Part shown: piece after piece, positions 8,149-19,672 of the stretch
Layout: the number at the start of each line of letters is the position of its first letter
Numbering within the stretch: position 1 is the stretch's first letter
Assembly: GCA_002163245.1 (NCBI GenBank)
Contig: MAAL01000010.1
Location: 1 to 64,000 of the forward strand
DNA from: Gammaproteobacteria bacterium 42_54_T18
Lineage (GTDB): Bacteria; Pseudomonadota; Gammaproteobacteria; Pseudomonadales; Ketobacteraceae
Direction: 5' to 3'
Length of the DNA: 64,000 nt
Position numbers and translations under genes: made by a program
Notes under the pieces: model-generated
What the model saw: the letters and a program-made list of their open reading frames with translations, nothing else
Database searches by the model: none
Told to the model about the DNA's origin: nothing

Positions 8149-8442
8149 GTGATTAAGCCCAATAGTAAAAGACAATGTTCTATGGTTTTTTGCGCGCTGG
8201 TGTTAATAACACTCGGCGTTGCATCGTTAACAGAGGTTACTCTTCTACCGATGTTTGCTAAGCATGGGGTTTTAGAGTGTATTCTCATTACGCTTGCTGC
8301 TGTCAAAATAATGCTGATTGCTGAGTATTTTATGGAGCTGCATGATGCTCCGCGTTGGCTTAGAGGCACCATGTTGACATGGGTTGCGACGACGACCGTT
8401 GTGCTTGTAGGTATTGTGGGAATTAATAGTCAAATCTACTGA
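8149..8442 (+). CDS. Cytochrome c oxidase subunit IV family protein (NorF/COX4-pro-like)
   Basis: A 97-residue membrane protein with three predicted helices, including a central segment with KIMLIAEYFMELHDAPRWLR that is typical of prokaryotic cytochrome oxidase subunit IV and NorF proteins. I chose the GTG at 8149 because AAGGAG at 8136-8141 lies seven bases upstream; GTG at 8143 is too close, and the ATG at 8077 would overlap the preceding gene by 61 bases. It follows the NorE-like gene by 11 bases, so the two form the usual III-IV pair of accessory subunits, here without subunits I or II. Confidence 0.8.
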   Translation: MIKPNSKRQCSMVFCALVLITLGVASLTEVTLLPMFAKHGVLECILITLAAVKIMLIAEYFMELHDAPRWLRGTMLTWVATTTVVLVGIVGINSQIY

Positions 8443-8543
8443 AACCTAGTACTCGATAATTAGAAAGACTGGACGATTTTTTCTAGTGAATGTTTGCGAT
8501 GCCACTAATGCTTTAACCATTGATTGATTAATAGAGGTAACCA

Positions 8544-9323
8544 ATGCAGAACTTTAATATCCCAAATTTTTCCATTGATTTAGCCGGTGATGTAGCGCTT
8601 GTCACGGGTACTACATCTGGGCTTGGTCATCGCTTTGCTAAAGTGCTGGCCAAATGTGGGGCTGCCGTTATCCTCACGGGGCGTCGCGAAGATAAGCTGA
8701 ATAGCCTAGCGGAAGAAATTCGCAGTGACGGGGGTGTTTGTGAGGCGTTTGTCATGGATATGACTGATCGAGAGAGTATCCGTTCGGTGGTCTCTGCCGC
8801 TGAGGAGAAATTGGGAACCATTACGATACTGGTGAATAACGCGGGAATACCGGATGCCCAGCGAGCGATAAAAATGTCGGATGAGCTTATCGACAGCGTG
8901 ATAGGTACAAACCTATCGGGGCCTTACATACTGTCTTGTGAAATTGCCCGGCGTCTAATAAACCAAAAGCGTTCAGGGCGTATTGTTAATATCTCATCGA
9001 TTGCTGCGTTTGACATCAATGGTCAATCGAGTGCGTCCCTTTATTCCGTTACCAAGGCCGGCATCGTACGAATGACAGAAGCACTTGCGCTTGAGTGGGC
9101 CAAGTTCAATATTAATGTTAATTGTATCGCTCCTGGAGCTTTTTCTACGGAAATGATAGATGGAATGGTTGATCGAATTGGCGATTTTTCCAGTTCATTT
9201 CCGCGAAAACGATTTTGGCAGCCAGAGCAAATGGATAGTACGTTGCTCTTTCTTGTATCGCCTTCATCGGAATGTGTGACCGGAACAGTGATAAAAATTG
9301 ATGATGGTCAAAATCATCGCTAG
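8544..9323 (+). CDS. Short-chain dehydrogenase/reductase
   Basis: A classical SDR of 259 residues using NAD(P)H to interconvert an alcohol or hydroxyacyl and a ketone. The cofactor motif TGTTSGLG is at 21-28, NNAG at 98-101, catalytic Ser152 in NISSIAAF, and the YSVTK motif places Tyr167 and Lys171. The conserved GAFSTEM and CVTG segments near the C-terminus fit the fold. Position between the oxidase-like subunits and the crotonase suggests hydroxyacyl-CoA or cyclic alcohol oxidation in the same pathway. All catalytic residues are intact; the substrate is unknown. Confidence 0.9.
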   Translation: MQNFNIPNFSIDLAGDVALVTGTTSGLGHRFAKVLAKCGAAVILTGRREDKLNSLAEEIRSDGGVCEAFVMDMTDRESIRSVVSAAEEKLGTITILVNNAGIPDAQRAIKMSDELIDSVIGTNLSGPYILSCEIARRLINQKRSGRIVNISSIAAFDINGQSSASLYSVTKAGIVRMTEALALEWAKFNINVNCIAPGAFSTEMIDGMVDRIGDFSSSFPRKRFWQPEQMDSTLLFLVSPSSECVTGTVIKIDDGQNHR

Positions 9324-9385
9324 CGATAATTGCACTAACAATAACTGCACTAAATCTGCACTAACGATAAAGGCATTAACGGCAT
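9320..9385. repeat. Degenerate 14-15-bp tandem repeat between SDR and crotonase genes
   Basis: Units containing (ATAA)CTGCACTAA or TTGCACTAA recur three times, followed by a weaker GGCATTAACGG unit. The array begins at the SDR stop codon and fills most of the 72-bp gap before the crotonase gene. Confidence 0.6.
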
Positions 9386-9395
9386 AGGTTACATT

Positions 9396-10181
9396 ATGAA
9401 TGAAAAAACACTGATCATAGAGAAAGAAGGCGGGGTTGATTACCTGACCTTAAATAGACCCAATGAGCTTAATACGTTAAATGATGCCCTAATATCAGAG
9501 CTTCGAGAATATTTCGGAAATCTCTATTTCGATCGCTCGGTAAGAATTGTGGTACTACGAGGTGCCGGAAAAGCATTTTGTGCGGGGTTGGATCTAAAAT
9601 CGGTTAAAGCGAATGTAAGTCCCGATATTACGTTAAAGACACAAAGAGAAATTAGCGAAATTATTATACGCATGCGTCGCTGTCCCCAGCCTATTATTAG
9701 TGTCATTCATGGGGCTGCCTGTGGTGGTGGTTTTGCGTTGGCTCTAGCTTCGGATGTTCGTATTGCCAGTGATAAGGCAAAAATGAATGCTGCATTTATT
9801 AAGATTGGATTGTCGGGTTGTGACGTAGGAGTGAGTTATCTATTGCCGAGATTAGTCGGTACATCAGTGGCGTCGGAACTCATATTAACTGGGCGTTTTA
9901 TTTATGCGGAAAGGGCACTTCAAACTGGGCTAGTATCAGAGGTTGTTCCCAGTGATCAATTGCCGCAGGCAGTAAAGTCACTGGTAGATGACATGCTCGC
10001 AACATCGCCGCTTGGGCTGCGCTTAACAAAAGAATGTCTCAACATGAACGTTGATGCAAGCAGCCTAGAGGCCGCCATTGCGATGGAGGACAGAAATCAG
10101 GTGCTTTGTACTCAAACGGACGAGTTCAAATCGTTAGTCAGTTCCTTTTTAAATAAGAATACTCGAGAGGTATCAATGTAA
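9396..10181 (+). CDS. Enoyl-CoA hydratase/isomerase (crotonase) family protein
   Basis: A 261-residue crotonase-fold enzyme acting on acyl-CoA thioesters. Oxyanion-hole segments are AFCAGLDLKS near 60-69 and HGAACGGGFALALASD near 105-120. The region where hydratases carry the first catalytic Glu (consensus PExGxxGT) instead reads GLSGCDVGVSYLLPRLVG near 138-155, so an acidic Asp replaces the usual Glu; this SGCD pattern marks a known subgroup whose exact reaction is unclear. It may be a hydratase, isomerase or ring/C-C hydrolase. It is the last gene of the plus-strand catabolic series and converges on the solute-binding protein gene. Confidence 0.88.
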   Translation: MNEKTLIIEKEGGVDYLTLNRPNELNTLNDALISELREYFGNLYFDRSVRIVVLRGAGKAFCAGLDLKSVKANVSPDITLKTQREISEIIIRMRRCPQPIISVIHGAACGGGFALALASDVRIASDKAKMNAAFIKIGLSGCDVGVSYLLPRLVGTSVASELILTGRFIYAERALQTGLVSEVVPSDQLPQAVKSLVDDMLATSPLGLRLTKECLNMNVDASSLEAAIAMEDRNQVLCTQTDEFKSLVSSFLNKNTREVSM

Positions 10182-10226
10182 AACTGTTCTGCATAACGGA
10201 CCTGTTTTTGAGAAAACTATCTTCAA

Positions 10227-11078
10227 TTAAGGTGACACAAGTTCGATGTCTTTTACGTTAACAAAACGGCTGACAATATCATCCAGTTCCCCGCTTTGTT
10301 TCATTTTATAGATCTCAATATCAAACTTGATTGAGAAGTCTTTTTTATAAGGAAAGTTCTTTTCTGCATCAATGTCAGAGTATCCCAGATAGCCATCGTT
10401 TTTTGATATGACTGCGACTTGTTTGAGTTGTACGGTTTTTTTCAATGGTTTTAATTTTTCGGACTTTTTAAGTTGGGCCACGTCCCAGTAAAAAGGTAAC
10501 TTCGATGTGACGGTACAATCAAATCGGCCAAGCAGCAATAGTTTAATTTTGTCTTTAATTGAATCAACCAGAGTCACTTTTATTCTTTTTTCGCTGACCA
10601 TATTGTCGAATGCTACGCCGGCACGGCCATCGCCACGCCACATGATAAAAGATAAACCTTCGAAGTCCTCTGGGTAGCTCTTTCTGGGCTGAGTCATTAC
10701 TTCGGTGTTACATATTACAACATCTTTTTGCGTATAGAGAGGCAGAGAGTAGGGCCAGATATACGGTCGTTTGGGTTCGGTATCGGTTAGCCAGTCATGA
10801 GCATGAAAATAAGGTGGCAAAATGGCAAATGCCTTTCCATGTTTGACTGAGACCTTCGCCCGCGCCCAGGGCAACACATTATACGTTACTGAATACCCTG
10901 GCATTCTTGAAATCGCTGTATTTACAATTTCGATGTAAACACCGGTTAATTTCCCCTGCTCGTCCCTGTAGGCGTAAGGAGGGAGTACGTCGTAGGTAGC
11001 GATCTCAACGGGCTGAGCAGAATATGCCAAAGGGGTACACATGACAAATCCCAAGAGCAGCAGTGACATTTTATACAT
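10227..11078 (-). CDS. Periplasmic solute-binding protein, SBP_bac_3 type
   Basis: A 283-residue secreted protein with signal peptide MYKMSLLLLGFVMCTPLAYS and cleavage near SYSA-type AYSA/Q. The mature part opens with an IATYDVLPPYAYRDEQGKLTG stretch (first 20 residues shown only in part here), typical of amino-acid-type binding proteins, and carries YNVLPWARA and a C-terminal segment with KMKQSGELDDIVSRFV. I chose the ATG at 11078 because GGAG lies eight bases upstream on the minus strand; the upstream in-frame ATG at 11105 would disrupt the signal peptide. No ABC permease or ATPase is adjacent. It is divergent from a hybrid sensor kinase, so a ligand-sensing rather than a transport role is possible. 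Confidence 0.8.
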   Translation of the reverse strand: MYKMSLLLLGFVMCTPLAYSAQPVEIATYDVLPPYAYRDEQGKLTGVYIEIVNTAISRMPGYSVTYNVLPWARAKVSVKHGKAFAILPPYFHAHDWLTDTEPKRPYIWPYSLPLYTQKDVVICNTEVMTQPRKSYPEDFEGLSFIMWRGDGRAGVAFDNMVSEKRIKVTLVDSIKDKIKLLLLGRFDCTVTSKLPFYWDVAQLKKSEKLKPLKKTVQLKQVAVISKNDGYLGYSDIDAEKNFPYKKDFSIKFDIEIYKMKQSGELDDIVSRFVNVKDIELVSP

Positions 11079-11295
11079 TGTTAAGCTCCGTTGAAAACAC
11101 CACAATGACTCATCAACGCCTCATTGTGAAAACAATATAGTTCACAATGAGCTTATTGGTTATTATGCACAATACCATTTTCTACTTTTAGAATATTTGT
11201 TTCACGATCACGACACCATGGGTTATGGCGCATTAGCAGGACTTTACTAGAATGAGAGCATAGCTCCCACCATTTGTTAGGTAGATAGATACAAT

Positions 11296-13584
11296 ATGTC
11301 GATAGCGCGTAAGGTGACCCTTTATGTCATATTTTTCAGTGGCTTGTTCACCTTGCTGGGTACAGGCATTCAGCTGTATATAGACTATGAAAATGACTTA
11401 GAGGGAATTGAGTACACGTTAGCATTGATTGATAGGAGCCATATTGATTCACTGGCGAAAGATATCTGGCTTTTGGATGAAATCGGGATTTCTACCAAAC
11501 TGTCCGAAATCATGAACCTGCCCGACATCGTTTATCTTGAACTGAGCGACCCCCAAATGGCGTCCATACAGAAAGGGAAACTTCCCCCTTCGAATCGACG
11601 TGTCATGCGAAAGTACGCGTTTTCTGAGAGAGGTGGGGAGAGAGTTACTAGCGGGAAGCTAACCGAGGTGTTGACCGTGGTGATGACGACCGAGAATATC
11701 TATCAACGGCTGCAGAAAAAAGTCTTTGTTATTTTTATTATTCAAAGTGTCAAAACGCTAAGCGTGAGTATATTTATTGTGTTTCTGTTTCATATGTTGG
11801 TGACTCGGCATATCGAAAAAATTAGAGCATTCACTGCAAGCGCGGCGAGAATACCGCTGACGACGACGTTGACGCTTGAAAAAGGCAGAGGGCTGTTTCG
11901 GAGAACCAATGAGCAAGATGAGTTAGGTACTCTAGTTGCGGAAATTAATGCCATGCGAATGGAATTAAATGCGGGCGTTGAAGCAGAAGGGGTATCCCAC
12001 GAAAAACTTCAGCAGGAAATTATCGTGCGCCTTGAGGCAGAAAAAGAACTGCTTCATTTGCGTAACTACCTATTGAACATCATTGATTCCATGCCATCGA
12101 TACTTATCGGAGTGGACCTTGATGGTAATGTCACTCAGTGGAATAGTGGTGCAGAAAATGCAACGGGTCTTAGCGTGAAAGAGGCACAGGGAAAGCCCCT
12201 GGCCCAAACCTTCCCAAGGCTTTCCATCGAGTCACAACGAGTGCGCGACGCAATTAAGTCCCGTCAGAAGCAGATTGACCTCAAACGTGAATATCAGCTA
12301 AATGGGGTGACCCGGTATGAAGAAATGACTATCTACCCCTTGGACTTTGATGGTGTTGATGGTGATGACGGTGCAGTGATTCGGCTGGATGATATAACCG
12401 AAAAGAACAGCAATGAAATGGCCTTGCGTCGGGCACAAAAAATGGAAGCGATTGGTCAGCTTACGGGAGGGATTGCTCATGACTTCAACAATATATTGGG
12501 TATTGTGATGGGCAACCTGCAGCTTCTGCAAATGAAATTTGCAGGAGATGAGGAAGCCTTAATGCGAATAGAGAAAGCGCTTAAAGGAACCGTTCGAGGC
12601 GCGGACATCACCAGTCGGCTTCTTCGTTTTTCTCGTCATACAGCCTCAGAGACCGAGCGAACCGATGTAAACAAAGTTATTGCCAATATGGACGAACTTA
12701 TTGCCAAATCGCTGACGGTATCCATTGAAGTTCAAATGCACTTAGCTGGCGAGTTGTGGTCGGTAAATGTTGATCCGGGCGATCTAGAAGACGCTGTTCT
12801 GAATCTTTCCTTGAACGCCAAAGATGCCATGCCCGAAGGCGGGGCGTTGACTTTCGAAACGTCTAATAAGGTGTTGGATGAAAGTTACGTAAAATGCAAC
12901 CCTGGTAGCAAGAGTGGTGATTTTGTCATGATATCGATCAGCGATAATGGTACTGGCATGACTGAGGCGGTCAGGGATAGAGTTCTCGAGCCATTTTTTA
13001 CCACCAAAGAGCAAGGTAAAGGAACCGGCTTGGGCTTGAGTATGGTTTACGGCTTTGCTCAACGTTCGGGGGGGCATATCAAAATCTATACAGAGCTGGG
13101 AGAGGGAACGACCTTCAATATCCTCCTTCCAAGAGCAGAGGAGCACGTCCAAGCTGATGTTACGTTGGAAGCTGCCCATACAGAGCTGCCGAGAGGTACG
13201 GAGGTTATTCTCATTGTCGATGATGAGGAGGCTTTGGTAGAAGTCGCAGGTGAGTACCTGGGTCTTCTCGGTTATTCGGTGTTAACGGCTTTTAATGCCA
13301 GGCAGGCTTTAAACATATTGGAAGATAGCAATAAGGTTGATCTGGTATTTTCTGACATTATTATGCCGGGAAAAATGGATGGTTATCGGTTAGCTGAAGC
13401 GGTCCATATGATGAATCCTGCAGTTAAAATATTGTTGGCAAGTGGGTTTACGAAAAAGCGAGAGGCACGAATAGGGAGTAACAATACATACGCGCAAATG
13501 CTGGGGGAGAAGCGTTTGCATAAACCCTATAGTCAGTCAGAGCTAGCCTTCGCTATTCGTCGGACACTTGACGAGAATAGATAA
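11296..13584 (+). CDS. Hybrid sensor histidine kinase/response regulator
   Basis: A 762-residue inner-membrane kinase. Order of parts: TM1 about 8-28; a periplasmic sensor region to about 145; TM2 about 146-166; HAMP to about 230; PAS about 256-365 ([20 protein letters not shown]); HisKA with the phospho-acceptor His395 in [12 protein letters not shown]; HATPase with N, G1 (DNGTG) and G2 ([10 protein letters not shown]) boxes; and a C-terminal receiver with VDDEE and Asp687 in FSDIIMPG plus the conserved Lys in HKPYS. There is no DNA-binding domain, so the phosphate is probably relayed onward through an Hpt protein or cognate regulator encoded elsewhere. The divergent solute-binding protein could supply its ligand (inference). 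Confidence 0.9.
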   Translation: MSIARKVTLYVIFFSGLFTLLGTGIQLYIDYENDLEGIEYTLALIDRSHIDSLAKDIWLLDEIGISTKLSEIMNLPDIVYLELSDPQMASIQKGKLPPSNRRVMRKYAFSERGGERVTSGKLTEVLTVVMTTENIYQRLQKKVFVIFIIQSVKTLSVSIFIVFLFHMLVTRHIEKIRAFTASAARIPLTTTLTLEKGRGLFRRTNEQDELGTLVAEINAMRMELNAGVEAEGVSHEKLQQEIIVRLEAEKELLHLRNYLLNIIDSMPSILIGVDLDGNVTQWNSGAENATGLSVKEAQGKPLAQTFPRLSIESQRVRDAIKSRQKQIDLKREYQLNGVTRYEEMTIYPLDFDGVDGDDGAVIRLDDITEKNSNEMALRRAQKMEAIGQLTGGIAHDFNNILGIVMGNLQLLQMKFAGDEEALMRIEKALKGTVRGADITSRLLRFSRHTASETERTDVNKVIANMDELIAKSLTVSIEVQMHLAGELWSVNVDPGDLEDAVLNLSLNAKDAMPEGGALTFETSNKVLDESYVKCNPGSKSGDFVMISISDNGTGMTEAVRDRVLEPFFTTKEQGKGTGLGLSMVYGFAQRSGGHIKIYTELGEGTTFNILLPRAEEHVQADVTLEAAHTELPRGTEVILIVDDEEALVEVAGEYLGLLGYSVLTAFNARQALNILEDSNKVDLVFSDIIMPGKMDGYRLAEAVHMMNPAVKILLASGFTKKREARIGSNNTYAQMLGEKRLHKPYSQSELAFAIRRTLDENR

Positions 13585-13619
13585 TCGCAAATGGACTTGG
13601 AGTAGTTTCGAGCAGGCAT

Positions 13620-13648
13620 AAAAAAAGCCGATCATATCAATGATTGGC
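13620..13648 (-). terminator. Rho-independent terminator of tRNA-Leu
   Basis: On the minus strand GCCAATCA, a TTGATA loop and TGATCGGC (one G-T pair) are followed by a T7 run. It lies 34 bases beyond the tRNA 3' end. It has no T run on the plus strand, so it does not clearly serve the kinase gene. Confidence 0.85.
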
Positions 13649-13681
13649 TTAGCTGTAACTTGTTGAAAACAACAAAGTTAG

Positions 13682-13766
13682 TGGTACCAGTGGGCGGACT
13701 CGAACCGCCACGCATTGCTGCAACGGATTTTGAATCCGTCGTGTATACCAATTTCACCACACTGGC
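13682..13766 (-). tRNA. tRNA-Leu (anticodon CAA)
   Basis: An 85-nt class II tRNA with encoded CCA. The acceptor stem GCCAGTG pairs with CACTGGT followed by discriminator A. The anticodon stem-loop ACGGA-TTCAAAA-TCCGT gives anticodon CAA (reads UUG). There is a variable arm with TGCAGCAATGCG and a T arm GGCGG-TTCGAGT-CCGCC. It is very similar in layout to E. coli tRNA-Leu(CAA). Confidence 0.96.
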
Positions 13767-13810
13767 CCAACTTTCTCGTAGAGAAAAAGAAATTTCTCTA
13801 GAGGGCGTGG

Positions 13811-13838
13811 AGTATATCAGCGAAAATCTTTTGGTCAA
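13811..13838 (-). promoter_or_regulatory. Sigma70 promoter of tRNA-Leu
   Basis: Minus-strand TTGACC (-35, 13833-13838), a 16-bp spacer and TATACT (-10, 13811-13816), about 45 bases upstream of the tRNA 5' end. Confidence 0.75.
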
Positions 13839-13945
13839 CAAGTGTTTAGCGGATTTATCCTAAAAAAAGCCGTTGCTAGGGAAAGAGATAAAAATAGGCC
13901 GCGAATTCTTCTGTTAAATGCATTCAGCTTAAGCCCGCGAACCTG

Positions 13946-13951
13946 TATAAT
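13946..13951 (+). promoter_or_regulatory. Likely -10 element of the queA operon
   Basis: A perfect TATAAT 31 bases upstream of the queA ATG. No good -35 is visible at the usual distance. A similar GTATAATCGCC context precedes ndk. Confidence 0.5.
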
Positions 13952-13981
13952 CGCCCGCCAATTATGTACAAGGCTGGCATC

Positions 13982-16266
<2,285 letters not shown>

Positions 16267-16350
16267 GTGGTACTAATTTAGCAAGATGTTGAGATCGGCG
16301 CGGTAGCCGGTTAAATGTAGTTTTTTATAGCTTAATAAACAGAGGTAAAT

Positions 16351-16680
16351 ATGAGTTTCTTTATTTCAGACGCAATTGCAGAGCCCGCTGGTGCAGCAGC
16401 ACAAGACCCTTTTGGTATGTTCTTACCGTTAATCTTGTTTGCCGTAGTGTTCTATTTCTTTTTATGGCGCCCGCAGAGCAAGCGCAATAAAGAGCAGAAA
16501 GAGCTAATGGGAGCCATTGGCAAGGGTGATGAAGTGGTGATCTCTGGCGGAATGCTAGGAAAAGTCACCAAAGTGACGGATGAATTTGTTGTTTGTGAAG
16601 TTGCGAACAACACGGAAATTCGCTTTCAAAAGCACGCGATTACCGCAACATTGCCTAAAGGCACCATAAAAAATATCTAG
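16351..16680 (+). CDS. yajC: Preprotein translocase subunit YajC
   Basis: A 109-residue single-span membrane protein that associates with SecDF-YidC. One transmembrane helix at about 24-42 (MFLPLILFAVVFYFFLWRPQ) is followed by a basic QSKRNKEQKELM segment and a small soluble domain with GDEVVISGGMLGKV. It lies between tgt and secD in the usual order. Confidence 0.95.
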   Translation: MSFFISDAIAEPAGAAAQDPFGMFLPLILFAVVFYFFLWRPQSKRNKEQKELMGAIGKGDEVVISGGMLGKVTKVTDEFVVCEVANNTEIRFQKHAITATLPKGTIKNI

Positions 16681-16682
16681 TA

Positions 16683-16718
16683 ATATGAAAAGGGCGCCAT
16701 CTGGCGCCCTTTTCATAT
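16683..16718. terminator. Long perfect inverted repeat between yajC and secD
   Basis: A perfect 16-bp stem (ATATGAAAAGGGCGCC against its complement at 16703-16718) with an ATCT loop. The stem ends with TTTT on the plus strand and has AAAA opposite, so it can act as a terminator or an mRNA-stabilising hairpin in either direction. It lies inside an otherwise continuous operon, so partial read-through is likely. Confidence 0.7.
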
Positions 16719-16786
16719 GTGTATTTTTATACTCACCCTTCATACTCACCATAGTCTCGTTAAGGCATTATCTTTAAGGTTACGTC

Positions 16787-18661
16787 ATGCTGAACAAGTA
16801 TCCACTTTGGAAAAACCTCTTATTATTGGTGGTTGTCACGATTGGGGTTATCTATTCGTTACCCAACCTATACCCTGATGATCACGCTGTACAAATATCC
16901 GGCTCATCCGCATCCATTAAAGTGGATATATTAGCCGTTGATCGTGCTAAAGAAGCGCTTAAGAAAGCGGGGATCACCTATAAGTCAGCGGAATTATTAC
17001 CCAAGTTACCTAAGTCGGGGTTGATTCGTTTTGCTGATGCGGAAACCCAGTTAAAGGCGAAAGAGGTTGTTGCCGAAACCCTGGGTAAAAACTTTGTAGT
17101 TGCATTAAATCTTGCGCCCACAACACCGGAGTGGCTGGCGAATTTAGGGGCTAGCCCGATGAAGTTGGGTCTTGATTTACGTGGGGGTGTTCACTTTTTG
17201 ATGCAAGTGGATATGGATACTGCGTTGAATAAACGTATGACCGATACCGTTGCACAAATTAAAGATCGCTTGAGAGAAGAGGATGTCCGTTATAAGCGTG
17301 TTCAAAAAACCTTAGAAAGTGTCTCTATCAGCTTTAAAACGGAAGCGTTACAAGAAAGTGCGAGTTCAGTACTGAAAAAAGAATTCCGAGAGTTTCTTGT
17401 TGAAACCAACGAAGAGGGTCTTGATTTTAATGTTCTGTTAACACTGACCGAACAGGCTAAAAAGGATATTCAAGATTACGCAATCTCTCAAAATTTAACC
17501 AGCATTCGAAATCGAGTAAACATGTTAGGTGTTGCTGAGCCTGTTGTGCAGCGCCAAGGTGCCACGCGTATTGTTATTCAAATACCGGGTATTCAAGATG
17601 CGGCGGCGGCTAAACGTGTTATTGGCCGGGCGGCAAATCTAGAGTTTCGCTTGGTTGATTGGGAACATCCTAATTTTACGGGCTCTCGTCCACCAGCAGG
17701 TTCTGAATACTTACCGTTAAAAGATGGCGGTGATGTGTTGTTGAAGAAAAAGGTTATCGTAACCGGTGATCGTGTTGTTGGTGCGCAGTCGAACTACGAT
17801 GAAAATGGTCGCCCTCAGGTAAATATAGATCTTGATAGCCGCGGTGGTCGGTTAATGAATACCGTTACCCGTAAACATATTAAAGATCGTATGGCGGTTG
17901 TGTTTATTGAGTTAACTCCTGAGCAAGTCACCGAAGTTGTGGAAGGCAAAAAAGTTGTTAAGACCAAAATGAAGACAACCTATGAGGTTATCAATGTCGC
18001 GACGATTCAAAGTGCCCTTGGTAACAGCTTCCGAATTACCGGCCTTGATAGCCCGGCAGAAGCCTCTGAGCTTTCTTTGTTGTTAAGAGCTGGTGCCCTG
18101 GCTGCTCCGATGTACTTTGTAGAAGAGCGAACAGTAGGTCCAAGCCTTGGTGAAGAGAATATCAAAGCGGGTTTAAGCTCTCTTGTGATGGGTTTTGCTA
18201 TTGTGATGGTATTTATGATTGCCTATTACAAAGCATTTGGCATATTTGCCAATATAGCGTTAACAGTGAATCTACTTCTTTTGATTGCAGTGATGTCATT
18301 AATTCCTGGGGCAACGTTATCCCTACCAGGTATGGCGGGGATCGTATTAACGGTGGGTATGGCGGTGGATGCAAATGTACTGATCTTCTCGAGGATTAAA
18401 GAAGAATTGGCAGCAGGGTCATCGACTCAAGCAGCAATTCATGGCGGTTTTGACCGTGCATTTGTTACTATTCTAGATGCCAATATCACCACCTTATTGG
18501 TTGCTCTCATTCTGTTTATCTTCGGTTCAGGCCCGGTGAAAGGGTTCTCTGTAACCTTATCAATCGGAATTATAACGTCGATGTTTACAGCAATTATCGG
18601 AACACGAGCGTTAATCAACCTGTTCTATGGCGGTAACTCGCAAAAGAAACTGAGCCTGTAA
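16787..18661 (+). CDS. secD: Protein translocase subunit SecD
   Basis: An inner-membrane RND-fold protein that, with SecF, uses the proton gradient to complete export through SecYEG. 624 residues: TM1 near 10-28, a large periplasmic P1 domain with LGLDLRGGVHFLMQVD near 126, the P1 base with RNRVNMLGVAEPVVQRQG, and five C-terminal helices with GMAVDANVLIFSRIKEEL (conserved Asp of the proton path) and FVTILDANITTL. Full length with no irregularity. secF follows by 13 bases. Confidence 0.97.
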   Translation: MLNKYPLWKNLLLLVVVTIGVIYSLPNLYPDDHAVQISGSSASIKVDILAVDRAKEALKKAGITYKSAELLPKLPKSGLIRFADAETQLKAKEVVAETLGKNFVVALNLAPTTPEWLANLGASPMKLGLDLRGGVHFLMQVDMDTALNKRMTDTVAQIKDRLREEDVRYKRVQKTLESVSISFKTEALQESASSVLKKEFREFLVETNEEGLDFNVLLTLTEQAKKDIQDYAISQNLTSIRNRVNMLGVAEPVVQRQGATRIVIQIPGIQDAAAAKRVIGRAANLEFRLVDWEHPNFTGSRPPAGSEYLPLKDGGDVLLKKKVIVTGDRVVGAQSNYDENGRPQVNIDLDSRGGRLMNTVTRKHIKDRMAVVFIELTPEQVTEVVEGKKVVKTKMKTTYEVINVATIQSALGNSFRITGLDSPAEASELSLLLRAGALAAPMYFVEERTVGPSLGEENIKAGLSSLVMGFAIVMVFMIAYYKAFGIFANIALTVNLLLLIAVMSLIPGATLSLPGMAGIVLTVGMAVDANVLIFSRIKEELAAGSSTQAAIHGGFDRAFVTILDANITTLLVALILFIFGSGPVKGFSVTLSIGIITSMFTAIIGTRALINLFYGGNSQKKLSL

Positions 18662-18674
18662 GGAAGGAATAATC

Positions 18675-19586
18675 ATGAATAAACATTTTGATTTTATGGG
18701 TAAACGCACAATCGCCGCTATTTTCTCGGTAGCGTTGTTGGTGCTATCTATCGGCTCTTTGGTGACTCAAGGACTGAACTTTGGTTTGGACTTTACTGGA
18801 GGGACTCAGGTAGAGGTTGGGTACGATACTCCGGCAGACTTAGCCAAAATTCGTGCTTTGCTAAAAGAAAATGGTTTTGCTGATGCAACGGTGCAGCTGT
18901 TTGGTAAACCCACGGAAGTATTGGTGCGTATCCCGCCGCGAGAAGGCAAAGATAAAGCGGAGGTAGGTGAGCAGGTTAAGGATGTGTTGATAAGTGTTGA
19001 TGACACCCTGACCCTAAAGCGTGTTGAATTTGTTGGTCCACAGGTTGGAGAGGAGCTACGAGATCAAAGTGGCTCTGCGATGATTTTTGCGCTGGGTTTG
19101 ATGTTGGTATACGTAACATTACGCTTCCAACTTAAATTTGCCTTAGGAGCGGTGACGGCATTGTTTCACGATGTATTGATTGTGATCGGTTTCTTCTCCG
19201 TTTTACAAATTACATTTGATTTAACGGTGCTAGCGGCAGTGTTGGCGGTAATTGGTTATTCTTTGAATGATACAATTGTTGTCGCGGATCGGATTCGAGA
19301 GAATTTCCGTAAACTGCGAGAGGGTGATGGCGTTGATATTATTAACGTGTCGCTGAATCAAACACTAGGCCGTACCATTATTACCTCAGTAACGACATTG
19401 TTGGTGTTGACGTCTTTGGCTGTGTTTGGTGGTGAGTTAATTCACGGTTTTGCGGTAGCGTTATTGGTAGGCGTGGTGATAGGAACCTACTCTTCCATTT
19501 ACGTAGCGAGTAACGTGTTATTAGCGATGAACATTAGTCGAGAAGACTTTCTTGAGAAAGAAGAAGATATTCCCGAAGTGCCATAA
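18675..19586 (+). CDS. secF: Protein translocase subunit SecF
   Basis: 303 residues, partner of SecD. TM1 near 9-29, the motif NFGLDFTGGTQVEVGY near 35-50, a short periplasmic domain ending before EFVGPQVGEELRDQSG, then five helices with VIGYSLNDTIVVADRIREN (conserved Asp/Arg of the RND core) and a C-terminal acidic tail. The usual place and length. Confidence 0.97.
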   Translation: MNKHFDFMGKRTIAAIFSVALLVLSIGSLVTQGLNFGLDFTGGTQVEVGYDTPADLAKIRALLKENGFADATVQLFGKPTEVLVRIPPREGKDKAEVGEQVKDVLISVDDTLTLKRVEFVGPQVGEELRDQSGSAMIFALGLMLVYVTLRFQLKFALGAVTALFHDVLIVIGFFSVLQITFDLTVLAAVLAVIGYSLNDTIVVADRIRENFRKLREGDGVDIINVSLNQTLGRTIITSVTTLLVLTSLAVFGGELIHGFAVALLVGVVIGTYSSIYVASNVLLAMNISREDFLEKEEDIPEVP

Positions 19587-19604
19587 AGAAAACGGATGGA
19601 CGAT

Positions 19605-19632
19605 GTGAGGAGGGCAATCCTCCTCACATTTT
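19605..19632 (+). terminator. Terminator after secF
   Basis: GTGAGGAG, a short loop and CTCCTCAC (stem within 19605-19627) followed by ATTTT. It lies between the convergent secF and porin genes. Confidence 0.75.
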
Positions 19633-19672
19633 GGATCGTTAACACGTTTTTTGGGTTTACGATCTGACGCTT

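Noticed and set aside
13660-13863. Plus-strand 67-residue ORF
   Set aside because: It reads through the complement of tRNA-Leu, so it is a shadow of the tRNA gene.
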